Positions 1 to 8,473 of a DNA stretch of 42,357 nt are shown here, piece after piece. Position numbers and translations under genes: made by a program. The notes below the pieces were generated by a model. The model was not told the DNA's origin. It saw only the letters and a program-made list of their open reading frames with translations, and did not search any database. The first letter of the stretch is position 1; every line of letters starts with the position of its first letter. This DNA is from Dysgonamonadaceae bacterium (GTDB lineage Bacteria > Bacteroidota > Bacteroidia > Bacteroidales > Azobacteroidaceae): contig JAIRZF010000116.1 in assembly GCA_031267385.1 (NCBI GenBank), forward strand, positions 1-42,357. Reading direction: 5' to 3'.

Positions 1-2
1 GA

Positions 3-875
3 ACATACCTTATAGAACAAAACACGCTCGAATTGTCGAACAATTACCTGTTGACATTCACACCGGGTGTACTCTTTACCATCGACCCCACCCACCCACG
101 ATTGCTTCAGGATCTGGAAGACGCCGTCGTCTGTGCCGGCGAAAGCTATACTTTCGCGATCGTGGCCGAGTGCGACAACCTGAGTTATGAGTGGTATCGC
201 GGGAACGGTCGCATCACCGGCGCAAACAGGAATACCTGTACCATAACCAACGCGGAATCCGGCCATTCCGATCGTTATTACGTAATTGTAAGGAGTGATC
301 TCGGCAGTTACCGTTCCAGTGTTTACAGTAAGGAAGTTAGTCTCTGGGTAGCTAGTCAGTTGCCGGAAACGCTGCGCTTTACGGAATTCCCGTCCCCGGC
401 AATTACCGGGCAAACCTACCGCATCAAGTTAGCCGGTTATCCGGATGTGACGCAATACGTTTGGAGTTACGACCGGGACGGCGTCACGTTCTCTCCCGTA
501 GCAGGCGGAGTAGGGAAAAACGAAACCCTGGCAACGTTCGGCGTTCTCTCGGCAGGCCAAGGCCTGTTGACCGTGACACTGGAACACCCTTGCGGAACAC
601 GTCAGGCTACACAGGCTGTCCTGGTGCAATGGCCGACCGGGGTCGAGCAGGTTGCAGCCGGTCAGGTCACGGTTTCCCCCAACCCGACAACAGGGATCAT
701 AAAGGTTTCCGGGACAACATCGAACCAGATCATCCGCATAGTAGACATCACCGGTTCCCTGAAAGGAACGTATCCTGCTCAGGACGGCGAGACGACAATC
801 GACCTGTCAGGTTTCACCAAAGGAACCTACCTGGTTCAATACGGCGGCAAGACGGTCAAGGCAATCAAGAAATAA
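3..875 (+). CDS. Secreted Ig/PKD-like protein with T9SS type A sorting domain, C-terminal part
   Basis: The reading frame stays open to the left edge of the window, so the TTG at 33 in the ORF track is not a credible start and this is the 3' part of a larger gene. The visible 280 residues hold an Ig-like module (about 20-105, C and W pattern with the YEWYRGNG motif), a PKD/Ig-like module (about 110-200), and an 80-residue tail with the SPNPTTGIIKV start and TYLVQYGGKTVKAIKK end typical of T9SS type A C-terminal domains. Known of the family: such tails direct export across the outer membrane and are removed at the surface. Inference: this is an adhesin or the accessory part of a secreted enzyme whose N-terminus lies off-window. 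It converges on the SprB gene. Confidence 0.8.
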   Translation, partial: TYLIEQNTLELSNNYLLTFTPGVLFTIDPTHPRLLQDLEDAVVCAGESYTFAIVAECDNLSYEWYRGNGRITGANRNTCTITNAESGHSDRYYVIVRSDLGSYRSSVYSKEVSLWVASQLPETLRFTEFPSPAITGQTYRIKLAGYPDVTQYVWSYDRDGVTFSPVAGGVGKNETLATFGVLSAGQGLLTVTLEHPCGTRQATQAVLVQWPTGVEQVAAGQVTVSPNPTTGIIKVSGTTSNQIIRIVDITGSLKGTYPAQDGETTIDLSGFTKGTYLVQYGGKTVKAIKK

Positions 876-950
876 CGTAGGGGCGGGTTTCAAACCCGCC
901 CTGATTGTTACGGCAACGATGTTAGGGTGGGTTTGAAACCCGCCCCTACG
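876..950. repeat. Nested palindromic intergenic repeat (REP/MITE-like)
   Basis: Two 27-bp arms (876-902 and 924-950) are inverted copies with one mismatch around a 21-bp spacer. Each arm is itself nearly self-complementary (GGGCGGGTTT then AAACCCGCC). The element starts directly after the stop codon of the left gene and lies between convergent genes, so it may also end transcription. Dispersed repeats of this GTAGGGGCGGGTTT type occur in several bacterial phyla. That statement is from memory, not from a search. Confidence 0.75.
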
Positions 951-982
951 CGGAATCAAATCAACAATTTTCTATTGATATT

Positions 983-999
983 GTTTCCCTACGGGAAAC
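983..999. other. Small hairpin between convergent genes
   Basis: GTTTCCC-TAC-GGGAAAC forms a perfect 7-bp stem with a 3-nt loop. There is no U-tract on either side, so a terminator role is possible but weak. The rest of 951-1053 shows nothing coding. Confidence 0.3.
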
Positions 1000-1024
1000 G
1001 CACAGACGGCACGAACAACGGCAT

Positions 1025-1056
1025 TGTCTTACGGTCTTACATGTCTTACGGTCTTA
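1025..1056. repeat. Tandem 15-bp direct repeat at the SprB gene stop
   Basis: TGTCTTACGGTCTTA occurs at 1025-1039 and again at 1042-1056. The second copy contains the stop codon of the minus-strand SprB gene. This is a short local duplication with no assigned role. Confidence 0.6.
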
Positions 1057-4000
1057 TTTCAGGATCACCTTTTTTGTGGACTTTGTTTTAGAACCGTATA
1101 AGTTCAAAAGGTATGTTCCCTTCTCATTTCCGGTTATGTTGAATGATTCTTTGTAGATTGACTTTCCTTTTAATATCCTCCGTTCTATTATTTTCCCGGA
1201 TCCACTGTCTATCAGTTGAAGCGATAGGGGCGTATTGTCTTTCACTTCGATTAAAGTTTCAAAATAACCGGGGTTAGGATTCGGATGAACTGAAAATGAT
1301 CTCAATATTGGTTCATCAGCATCTTCATAACCGGAAATGTTTTCTTTGTCCATTACCTGCACCGTTTTGTAAACAGTTTCCGTGCAGTTTCCGGAATAAC
1401 TGACCATTCCGATTGTAAAATAACCATATTGCTTGAAAATCAGGTTCAGAATGTCTTCGCTGTTTTCAATCACTTCAAAAAGAGAACCTTCGCCTTCCGG
1501 TACGATCCATTCAATGCTGTCGGGGGTGGGGTCTGTGATGTTTACAACCAGGAGATTATCGTTGAGAGGGGCTTGAGAAGCAACCAGGAACTCATTCGCA
1601 ATGATCCGGTTGTCCTGTTCTACCCTGATGTTTCCGGCTCCCCGGCATCCTTTTCCGGTTATAACTTCCACTTGGTATATGCCGGGATCCGTTACAATGA
1701 TGGATTGTTTACCGGACAATTTAATCCCGGATGGATTGAACCAGGCATAAGATCTCACATCTTCGTCGATCGTAGCCGTAATTTCTCGTGATTGCCCTTC
1801 ACAAAGGACAATATCGTTTCCCAGGTCGACCACAATGCTGTCGGGCTGCGATAGCGTATAAGTGAATACTTCGTGAGCGCAATTATTGGCGTCCGTAATC
1901 GTGATGCTGTAATTTCCGGCTTGCAGGCCGTTACGGATCAGATTTTGTTGTCCGTTCTCCCATTCGTAATGATAAGGCGCCTCTCCTCCGGAAATGTCGA
2001 GCTGGATTTCTCCGTCCGACCCGTTATGGCAAGCGGGAGAGATAAGCGTTGCATTTGCCTTGATCCCGTTCAATTGGGCGATGCTGGTATTTGTTGCGAT
2101 TTCACATCCGTTTGAATCGGTTATGTATACGAAATATTTCCCTCTTGGAATATTTTCGATGCGGGAAGAAGTCTCTCCATTCGACCAGTTGAACTGATAA
2201 GGAGTTGTTCCTCCGGAGGCCTCAACCTGCGCCCATCCGTTGGTGTCGCGACTGCATCGCAAATCGGCAGCCGTAGCCGTAGCCGATAATACCTGAGGCT
2301 CTTTGAGAAAAATGAGTCCCGATTCAATGGAAATATTATTTGCATCACTGACTACAACGTAGTAATATCCTTCTCCCAGATTGGAAAGACTGTTGTCGTT
2401 CGTTCCTGTGGGCGTTCCATTTCTATACCATTGATAGCTGTAAGCCGGGACGTTATCAAAGGGGACTCCTCCTTTAGCGTGGACTTCAAACGCTCCGTCA
2501 TTACTGCCGAAACACCGGATGATCTTCGTGTTTTCGATTTCTAATTCCAGCTTTGGAGGCTCCGGCATGTAAAATGACTGATCGAACAGGCAGCCGCAAG
2601 TTGTGAAAGGCGAAGGTTGTTCCACATCTTGATACTGATTATCTTGTATGAATAAATGATAATTTCCTTCCGGAATATCCTGGATGATCGACGTTACAAT
2701 TCCATTTTCTTCACTGTCTTCACTGTCCAGGATGTCTCCGTTATCATTTTCCCAACGGATAGAATACGGTAATTCACCTCCGGAAATACTTATCCTGATG
2801 CTTCCATCGGAATATCCGAAGGCTAATGGGGGGATTATTTCTTCCGGTTTTGCAATCACCGGGATAACATCCGGTACGGTAAATATCGTGTCTCTGAAAC
2901 AACCCAGGTCATCAGTGATTCTGACGTCGTAACTCCCCGGATAAATATCGTCCAGGTAAGCCGTTGTCTCTCCATTCGACCAGGAATAGTTGTAAGGCGC
3001 TTCACCACCTGAAATGATCATGGAAATATAGGCATCTCCGTGTCCGTCGCACAAAGGAGGCCTCAGGTCATACGTGATCTGAATGGATTGGGGACTGGAA
3101 ATAAAAGTAGAATCAGTGACCTTACATCCTCCCATGTCTTCGACGGAAAGTGCATACCACCCTCCCGGTTTATTCTCGATACGGGTACTTCCGGTTTCAC
3201 CTCCGGCCCATTCATAAGTATATCCTCCCCGGCCTCCGGTAACAGTCGCCTCTACCCATCCGATGCTATCACTGGCACAGGTCAGAACAGCTGATTGAAA
3301 TTGCATCTTAAGGGCAGGCGGATTCGTCAGGGTATAGGGAGAAGAAAAGACGGAAACATTGTTCTTATCTATTACTTCCACCAGGTAAGCGCCGGATCTT
3401 ACTTCTTCAATCGTAGTCTTGTTTTCGGAACCTTCGATGAAAACCCTGCTTGCGCCTTGTTGCCGGTACCATTTATAGGAATAGGATTCTTCCGATTCAA
3501 AGGGAGTTCCTCCTTCCGCCTGAACGGAAAGTTCGCCGTCCTCTTCGTCATTACACGTGATGTGATGTGTTTCCGTAATGCTAACAATTAAAGGAGGAGG
3601 TTCCGAAATGCTGAATTCGACCGTGTATGTACATGGGTTGTAGCTGTTATCCTGGCTGGTTTGATAATTGCGATCCTGTATGAATAAGGTATAATTCCCT
3701 TCGGGTAAATTTCTTATTTCGAGGGAAGCGGCTTCTCCTTGCGGATAGAGAATCCCAGGTACGGTATAGCGGTTATCTTGTTCGTCGCTGCATGTTGCCC
3801 GGTATGGTATCGTTCCGCCTTCAATCCGGACTAAAATACTTCCGTCTTTTTTGCCGTTTTCAGAAACATTGATTAGTCGTGCAGTCGCCACAATCAACGG
3901 TTCCGGTTCGGGAACAAAAATCGTTTTGTCTATTGTTTCGCAACCGTATCTATCGGTTATGGTGACGGAATAATATCCCGAAGTAAGGTTTTGGGCATAG

Positions 4001-6285
4001 GAACTTGTTCCTCCATTGTCCCAAAGCAGGATATACTCCGGAGTTCCTCCTGAAATATTTAATTGTATACTACCGTTATTCATTCCTGCACAAGAGGGGG
4101 GCGTTATCCTTTCCGGGGCAGACATTGGCGCCGGTTCGCTTACGGTTTCATAAAATGTGTCGTGACATCCGTTTTGATCTTCGACGGAGAGTTGGTAAGT
4201 CCCGGCCGGAATATCGTTTAATTCGGCAACAGATCCGGAACCCGATAGTCCATACTCCCAATTCCAGCTGTAATTACCGGCGCCGCCCGATATGTTTGCA
4301 ACGAGCAACCCGTCTTCATCCCCGCGACATTGCAGCATACCGGTATTGAACGACACTTCCATCGGATTGGGCTGGGTCACAGTGACAATCTCAGACCAGG
4401 ATTGATTCCCCTCGCTGTCGGTTACTTTCATCCTGTATTTCCCTCCCGTTATATTGGAAATAACCGGGCTATTGTATCCCGTAGGATAATAATTCTGATA
4501 ATTATCTACCGTATACCACTCATATTTTGTATAAATACCGGATCCGCCGGAATTGATTGTCGCCGAAAGTTCCCCGTTGTTTTCCCCATAACAATGGATA
4601 TTGGCGGTTTGAGTCATTGTAATATCAAAAACGGGGAAAGCGTCCAGGAATATCGTTTCGTGAGTCCGGCATCCGTTGGCATCCGTAAATTCGACATAAT
4701 ATGTGCCTTTCCCCTGATTAGTCAGTGTGCTTATTTCATTCGTATTCCCTCCTGTTTGAATATTTGAATCAATGATCTCCCCGGATGAATTGCCTTTCCT
4801 CCAGTTGGACGTGTAGGGAGGCGTCCCGTTTTTTACCGATACGGAGATGCTTCCTGTGTTTTCTCCTTCAATCGGATTGAAAAGACTGACATTCTCAATG
4901 CTTATGGGATTCTCCGGGTTTCCGATGATTATCTTTTCCTGGAAAATATCCGTCAGGCAACCTTTTGAATCAGCGATCCAAGCATAGTATTCTCCTACCG
5001 GAAGGGCATTAATGGCGACTTCGGAATAGGAAAAACCGGATTCGAAAGTTTCCATGTCTGCGTTTTCGCAGATCAGTTTATATTCTCCGGAGCCTCCTTC
5101 TCCCTGAGCGATGACCCAGCCATCGTCGCCATCCGGACAAGTGACGCCTCCGAAATCAATCAACCGGGCGCTGGGAGGAATTCCCATATCAATATTTTCC
5201 GTAAGGGAATACTGATCGCTACCGGCTATAATTCCTGTCGATATCCGGTCTCCGTGTTGATCGATGTATGAGCCGGTGAGTTGAAATGTAATCGTTCCGG
5301 GAGGAAGATTGTAAATCCTGCACCGGTTGCCGCCAATCATTTCATGGGAAATGGAAAAGAAGAGTCCGGATCCATCTTTGCCGATCATTTCAATTGTTTC
5401 TCCGGAGAAGATACTGCGGTTGAATTCTACGATGATCTCTCCGTCGTTGTTTCCAGGACAACTTTCGTCTTTTTTCTCCAGCACGGCTTTGAATGTCGGA
5501 GCTGCAATTTTAGGTTGAAGATCAATCCGATTACTACTTTTAAATCCGTCACAATTGCAATTGATACGTATATAAACCGGCGTTTTGTACATGATTTGCT
5601 CGTAACTGAGCAGATCTGTCGCTTTCAGGGTGATTTCCGTACGATTCCCGTTCATGTACCGGTTATCCAGGGACGCCCAGCTATAGGTGTTTCCGATGGA
5701 GTATTCCCATTTATAAACACTGGTCGGATAACCGCTTGTCGCTTTTATGGAAACAGGGATGTTTTCATGAAGGAAATTGATGCCGGGAGCGTCGTCGTTC
5801 CCGTATTGAACGGAATTATGATAACTGATTTGAACGCTAACAGGTTCGATTTTTACATTGACATAGCTCCCGTTATCGTATTTCCCGATAATCTGATGAT
5901 TGAGTCTGATATTTACACAAGGATACGCCGACTCCGGGATGGCCAGATAATCACTGCCCTCGCCGACGGTATAGCAGGATTTGGGTCCGGAAGGATTATC
6001 CGCATGTATTCCAACGCACTTGACCCCGGTTATCTTCTCATTCGTGAGGAATTCTTTTGAGAAAGTCCAGGCTCTGCCTGCATCATGATTTCCATTCAAT
6101 AGGATTTCTTCGTATTTTGTACTCCCGGAACTATAATAATAGGTCATTTGCACCCGGGTGTGACATTCGAGATTTTTATCTCTACTAATGATATACCCGG
6201 TTACATTTACTTTGTATTGTTGCGAATATAAGTTGCAAAAACAAAGAAAAAATGCCGGAATGAGAAACGAAATAATTTTCTTCAT
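1054..6285 (-). CDS. Giant SprB-repeat surface protein with T9SS type A tail
   Basis: The ORF track starts at 6333, but the Met at 6285 begins a classic signal peptide (MKKIISFLIPAFFLCFCNLYS) and leaves a 4-bp gap to the preceding gene, so I place the start there (1743 aa). After an N-terminal region of about 270 residues come roughly 14 SprB-type repeats (pattern C-x-G-x-n-DG-x-I-x-v-x-v-x-GG-x-x-P-Y-x-y-x-W, ending in GxYxvxvxDxxGC). An Ig-like segment and a C-terminal sorting domain (SVHPNPNPGYFETLIEV to KSTKKVILK) follow. SprB repeats are known from Flavobacterium johnsoniae gliding adhesins. The tail predicts T9SS export and surface display. It is the last gene of the eight-gene minus-strand run. 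Inference: a long cell-surface fibre or adhesin. No catalytic domain is visible. Confidence 0.88.
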   Translation of the reverse strand: MKKIISFLIPAFFLCFCNLYSQQYKVNVTGYIISRDKNLECHTRVQMTYYYSSGSTKYEEILLNGNHDAGRAWTFSKEFLTNEKITGVKCVGIHADNPSGPKSCYTVGEGSDYLAIPESAYPCVNIRLNHQIIGKYDNGSYVNVKIEPVSVQISYHNSVQYGNDDAPGINFLHENIPVSIKATSGYPTSVYKWEYSIGNTYSWASLDNRYMNGNRTEITLKATDLLSYEQIMYKTPVYIRINCNCDGFKSSNRIDLQPKIAAPTFKAVLEKKDESCPGNNDGEIIVEFNRSIFSGETIEMIGKDGSGLFFSISHEMIGGNRCRIYNLPPGTITFQLTGSYIDQHGDRISTGIIAGSDQYSLTENIDMGIPPSARLIDFGGVTCPDGDDGWVIAQGEGGSGEYKLICENADMETFESGFSYSEVAINALPVGEYYAWIADSKGCLTDIFQEKIIIGNPENPISIENVSLFNPIEGENTGSISVSVKNGTPPYTSNWRKGNSSGEIIDSNIQTGGNTNEISTLTNQGKGTYYVEFTDANGCRTHETIFLDAFPVFDITMTQTANIHCYGENNGELSATINSGGSGIYTKYEWYTVDNYQNYYPTGYNSPVISNITGGKYRMKVTDSEGNQSWSEIVTVTQPNPMEVSFNTGMLQCRGDEDGLLVANISGGAGNYSWNWEYGLSGSGSVAELNDIPAGTYQLSVEDQNGCHDTFYETVSEPAPMSAPERITPPSCAGMNNGSIQLNISGGTPEYILLWDNGGTSSYAQNLTSGYYSVTITDRYGCETIDKTIFVPEPEPLIVATARLINVSENGKKDGSILVRIEGGTIPYRATCSDEQDNRYTVPGILYPQGEAASLEIRNLPEGNYTLFIQDRNYQTSQDNSYNPCTYTVEFSISEPPPLIVSITETHHITCNDEEDGELSVQAEGGTPFESEESYSYKWYRQQGASRVFIEGSENKTTIEEVRSGAYLVEVIDKNNVSVFSSPYTLTNPPALKMQFQSAVLTCASDSIGWVEATVTGGRGGYTYEWAGGETGSTRIENKPGGWYALSVEDMGGCKVTDSTFISSPQSIQITYDLRPPLCDGHGDAYISMIISGGEAPYNYSWSNGETTAYLDDIYPGSYDVRITDDLGCFRDTIFTVPDVIPVIAKPEEIIPPLAFGYSDGSIRISISGGELPYSIRWENDNGDILDSEDSEENGIVTSIIQDIPEGNYHLFIQDNQYQDVEQPSPFTTCGCLFDQSFYMPEPPKLELEIENTKIIRCFGSNDGAFEVHAKGGVPFDNVPAYSYQWYRNGTPTGTNDNSLSNLGEGYYYVVVSDANNISIESGLIFLKEPQVLSATATAADLRCSRDTNGWAQVEASGGTTPYQFNWSNGETSSRIENIPRGKYFVYITDSNGCEIATNTSIAQLNGIKANATLISPACHNGSDGEIQLDISGGEAPYHYEWENGQQNLIRNGLQAGNYSITITDANNCAHEVFTYTLSQPDSIVVDLGNDIVLCEGQSREITATIDEDVRSYAWFNPSGIKLSGKQSIIVTDPGIYQVEVITGKGCRGAGNIRVEQDNRIIANEFLVASQAPLNDNLLVVNITDPTPDSIEWIVPEGEGSLFEVIENSEDILNLIFKQYGYFTIGMVSYSGNCTETVYKTVQVMDKENISGYEDADEPILRSFSVHPNPNPGYFETLIEVKDNTPLSLQLIDSGSGKIIERRILKGKSIYKESFNITGNEKGTYLLNLYGSKTKSTKKVILK
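1822..4626 (-). repeat. Higher-order array of SprB repeats, four-unit period of about 347 aa
   Basis: Within the SprB protein the repeats fall in an A-B-C-D order that recurs. In ORF-track residue numbers, A starts near 579, 926 and 1272; B near 668, 1018 and 1359; C near 748, 1094 and 1433; D near 822 and 1167. Type A ends in KYEWYT/YKWYR/YQWYR. Type B has GWVEATV/GWAQVEA in two copies. Type D carries LPEGNYTLFIQDRNYQ or IPEGNYHLFIQDNQYQ. The period is 346-347 residues (about 1040 bp), and the third block lacks D. Confidence 0.75.
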
Positions 6286-6289
6286 ACGT

Positions 6290-8359
6290 CTAGTGATTAA
6301 TAATGAGTTCTTTTCTTTCGGATATTCTGCCATTAGAATAAATAGCTTGTATCTGATAATGATAAATATATCCCGTTTTTAAGTTATGGTCTGTAACAAA
6401 TAAATCTTCCGTTTCTTTCCATAAAGAGATCGGCGCTTGATTTTCCGAACGGAAAAGACGATAAGACCGGATCCTTTCACGACCGGTAACTTCCCACGAC
6501 AGGCTCAACTGTCGTTCTTCCGGATCCCATTTGTGATGAATTTTTTGTATCGCTTTAGAGGGAGCGGATAAAGATGCCGTCACTTGTAAAGCCTGACAGG
6601 GCAGCGATTCAACCCCCCATTTACTTTGCGCCGTCAAAAAGTAAACATAGGTATTGCCTCCTTCCACAGTTGTATCTTCATAAGAGGTAATGTCCGCTCC
6701 GTCAAATAGTTTCACAAGATCATATTGCAGGCTGTCTTTTTGTTTTCTGTATAGAATATGTTGAGCGCAAAATTCATCGGGACAACTGATCCATTCGAGG
6801 TATATTCCTGTTTTATCAACTCTGAAAGACGTTAAAACAGGGGATGACGGTTGGGTTTTCAAAGGTTTTTCTACTTGTAAAGGCAATGAAAATTCCGATT
6901 GATTGTATCGTTTATCCAATGCTTTTATTCTGTAATAGACGTACGGATTTAAATTATAAAGGTCTGTACTGTCTGTATAGTTGGGTTCGGGCAGTAGAGA
7001 GTCGATGATTACAACGGGTTCTTCGTCCGGGAGGTTGTATTTGAAAATACGATACCCTTCCAGATCGGCTTCATGATTGGCGTTCCAACGGATCCGGATG
7101 ATACCGGAGCTGTCGGCTTCAGCAGATAATCCGGTGGGCGCTTCCGGAGGAATAGAATCCGGAGTGATCAACATATAAGGATAGGATCCGGCACTTTTTC
7201 CATACAGCGGTTCTGCAACAATGACCAGGTAGTTGACCGGGAGCAATTCTTTGAAGAAAATGTTCCTCGTCTCTTTGGAAATATTGGAAATCAGAGGATA
7301 ATATTCTCCGGAAGAACGAGCCGATTGCATCAAAGTGAAAGAATGAATTTCATCATTGCCTTTTTCGTCGAAAGTCCATTCTATATTAGCGGTTCCATCA
7401 TCATTCACCCGACCGTTAATGATCTGGGGGACATACGGCAATACCGGTTCTCCTATTACCCGGATCGTATCGGACGGAGAGCCTGCTTCCCCGAAAGGAT
7501 TGATTCCCCGTATCCGGTAATAATAAGGTATATTGTTTTCCGGGAGGGAATCCCGGTACATCACATACCCGTCGCGTTCGTCGCCAATTGCAGCAAAAGG
7601 TTTACCCAAAGGTATAAAGTCCTGATTGTTTGATGATCGCTCAATCTGATACGCGCTGAAAAAATGTTTCATGAGTTCATTATTCCAAAATAACATGACG
7701 GAACGATCTCCTGATTCGGCATGAAGTTGGATAGGTGACGGGAGTTCTGTGATTTCTCCCGTACAACAATGATCAAATCCATAATTAACTTCCTTTCTTG
7801 CTCTTCCTGAGGCGTCAAGAGGAATTACACGGTACAGATAACATTCGTCTGGAACGACCTGATCGTCGGTAAAAGCCCATCCGGCAAGAGTTGCCGCTTC
7901 AAAACTCATGTCTGCACAGTAGAGGGCAAAGTTATATCGCTGTTCCAGTTCCAGGGTCTGATCGATCATCCCTTGTAAATTATCCGTTTTCATTCCCGTA
8001 GTCTCAAAGGAATCTCCATAAATAGCCTGGGCAATGATCGCTGCATATTCATTTTTTGTTGCCGGAATTTCCCAATCATCTAATGAGGCGGGTTTGAGTC
8101 CTTGCGACAATATTTTCTTTTCCCGTTCTTCAAGGACTTCCCCATTTCTTGAAATAGTGTAACGTTCAACGGCAAATCCATTTTGAAGACAAGATTTCCA
8201 TAAAACAGGATTATTCGCAGCCCAGCGTAATTTTATCGCTGATTCCGACGCCGATATTCGTAAACTGATTTTTGACGAATCCTGTTGATTCTGGGACATT
8301 GCCCGTATATTTACGAGTAATATCATCAGTATTATCAATTTAATGCAATTGTATTTCAT
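6290..8359 (-). CDS. Secreted protein with about five fibronectin type III modules
   Basis: MKYNCIKLIILMILLVNIRA is a signal peptide. After about 200 residues of unassigned N-terminal region come five FN3-like modules, at about 207-300, 306-400, 402-500, 505-600 and 603-689. Each has the conserved W in strand B or C (LFW, IEW, IRW, LEW, LSW) and the YYYRIRGIN/YYRIKALD-type strand F. No sorting domain and no lipobox is visible, so it may be periplasmic or be carried by a partner. It ends 4 bp before the SprB gene, which implies co-transcription and probably translational coupling. Its start lies in a leader sequence duplicated just upstream and resembling that of the TANFOR gene. No enzymatic motif is seen. 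Probable structural or binding component. Confidence 0.8.
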   Translation of the reverse strand: MKYNCIKLIILMILLVNIRAMSQNQQDSSKISLRISASESAIKLRWAANNPVLWKSCLQNGFAVERYTISRNGEVLEEREKKILSQGLKPASLDDWEIPATKNEYAAIIAQAIYGDSFETTGMKTDNLQGMIDQTLELEQRYNFALYCADMSFEAATLAGWAFTDDQVVPDECYLYRVIPLDASGRARKEVNYGFDHCCTGEITELPSPIQLHAESGDRSVMLFWNNELMKHFFSAYQIERSSNNQDFIPLGKPFAAIGDERDGYVMYRDSLPENNIPYYYRIRGINPFGEAGSPSDTIRVIGEPVLPYVPQIINGRVNDDGTANIEWTFDEKGNDEIHSFTLMQSARSSGEYYPLISNISKETRNIFFKELLPVNYLVIVAEPLYGKSAGSYPYMLITPDSIPPEAPTGLSAEADSSGIIRIRWNANHEADLEGYRIFKYNLPDEEPVVIIDSLLPEPNYTDSTDLYNLNPYVYYRIKALDKRYNQSEFSLPLQVEKPLKTQPSSPVLTSFRVDKTGIYLEWISCPDEFCAQHILYRKQKDSLQYDLVKLFDGADITSYEDTTVEGGNTYVYFLTAQSKWGVESLPCQALQVTASLSAPSKAIQKIHHKWDPEERQLSLSWEVTGRERIRSYRLFRSENQAPISLWKETEDLFVTDHNLKTGYIYHYQIQAIYSNGRISERKELIINH

Positions 8360-8473
8360 ATGTGCATAATTTGTTTTTTAAAGGTCATATGGAACTCGCG
8401 TCAGGTTCATGCTCTTTGGTGCAAGTTTTGCATGCTCGTTTCATATGTGCATAATTTGTTTTTTAAAGGTCAT
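8354..8473 (-). repeat. 35-bp direct repeat duplicating a translation-start leader
   Basis: Positions 8354-8388 and 8439-8473 are identical 35-bp copies 85 bp apart. On the minus strand the core reads AACAAATTATGCACATATGA. The downstream copy supplies the start codon of the FN3 gene. The upstream copy abuts the stop codon of the 1469-aa gene. A diverged third copy lies at about 18422-18443, at the start of the TANFOR gene. Confidence 0.85.
8385..8444 (-). other. Possible 19-codon mini-ORF between duplicated leaders
   Basis: The upstream copy of the duplicated leader presents an ATG in the same position as the real FN3-gene start. It opens a 19-codon frame (MKRACKTCTKEHEPDASSI) that stops inside the second leader copy. 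This could be a leader peptide, or a relic of a gene lost between the two leaders. Nothing but position supports expression. Confidence 0.2.

Noticed and set aside
33-35. TTG at 33 as the start of the left-edge gene
   Set aside because: The frame is open to position 3, and the product lacks a signal peptide that a T9SS cargo must have. The true start is off-window.
461-880. 139-aa plus-strand ORF overlapping the left-edge gene
   Set aside because: Arg-rich out-of-frame product. The overlapping frame carries clear Ig and T9SS motifs.
1822-4626. Regular repeats as a CRISPR array
   Set aside because: The periodicity is at protein level (SprB units, 70-100 aa) with diverged DNA. There are no 25-40-bp identical repeats with unique spacers here or elsewhere in the window.
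5281-6060. 259-aa plus-strand ORF (also 4330-4767, 4005-4349, 11795-12523, 16646-17038)
   Set aside because: They lie wholly inside the SprB, 1469-aa and TANFOR genes on the opposite strand and have no recognisable domain. They are antisense shadows of well-supported genes.
6290-8359. FN3 protein as a T9SS cargo
   Set aside because: The C-terminus ends within the last FN3 module (SERKELIINH). No type A or B sorting domain is present.
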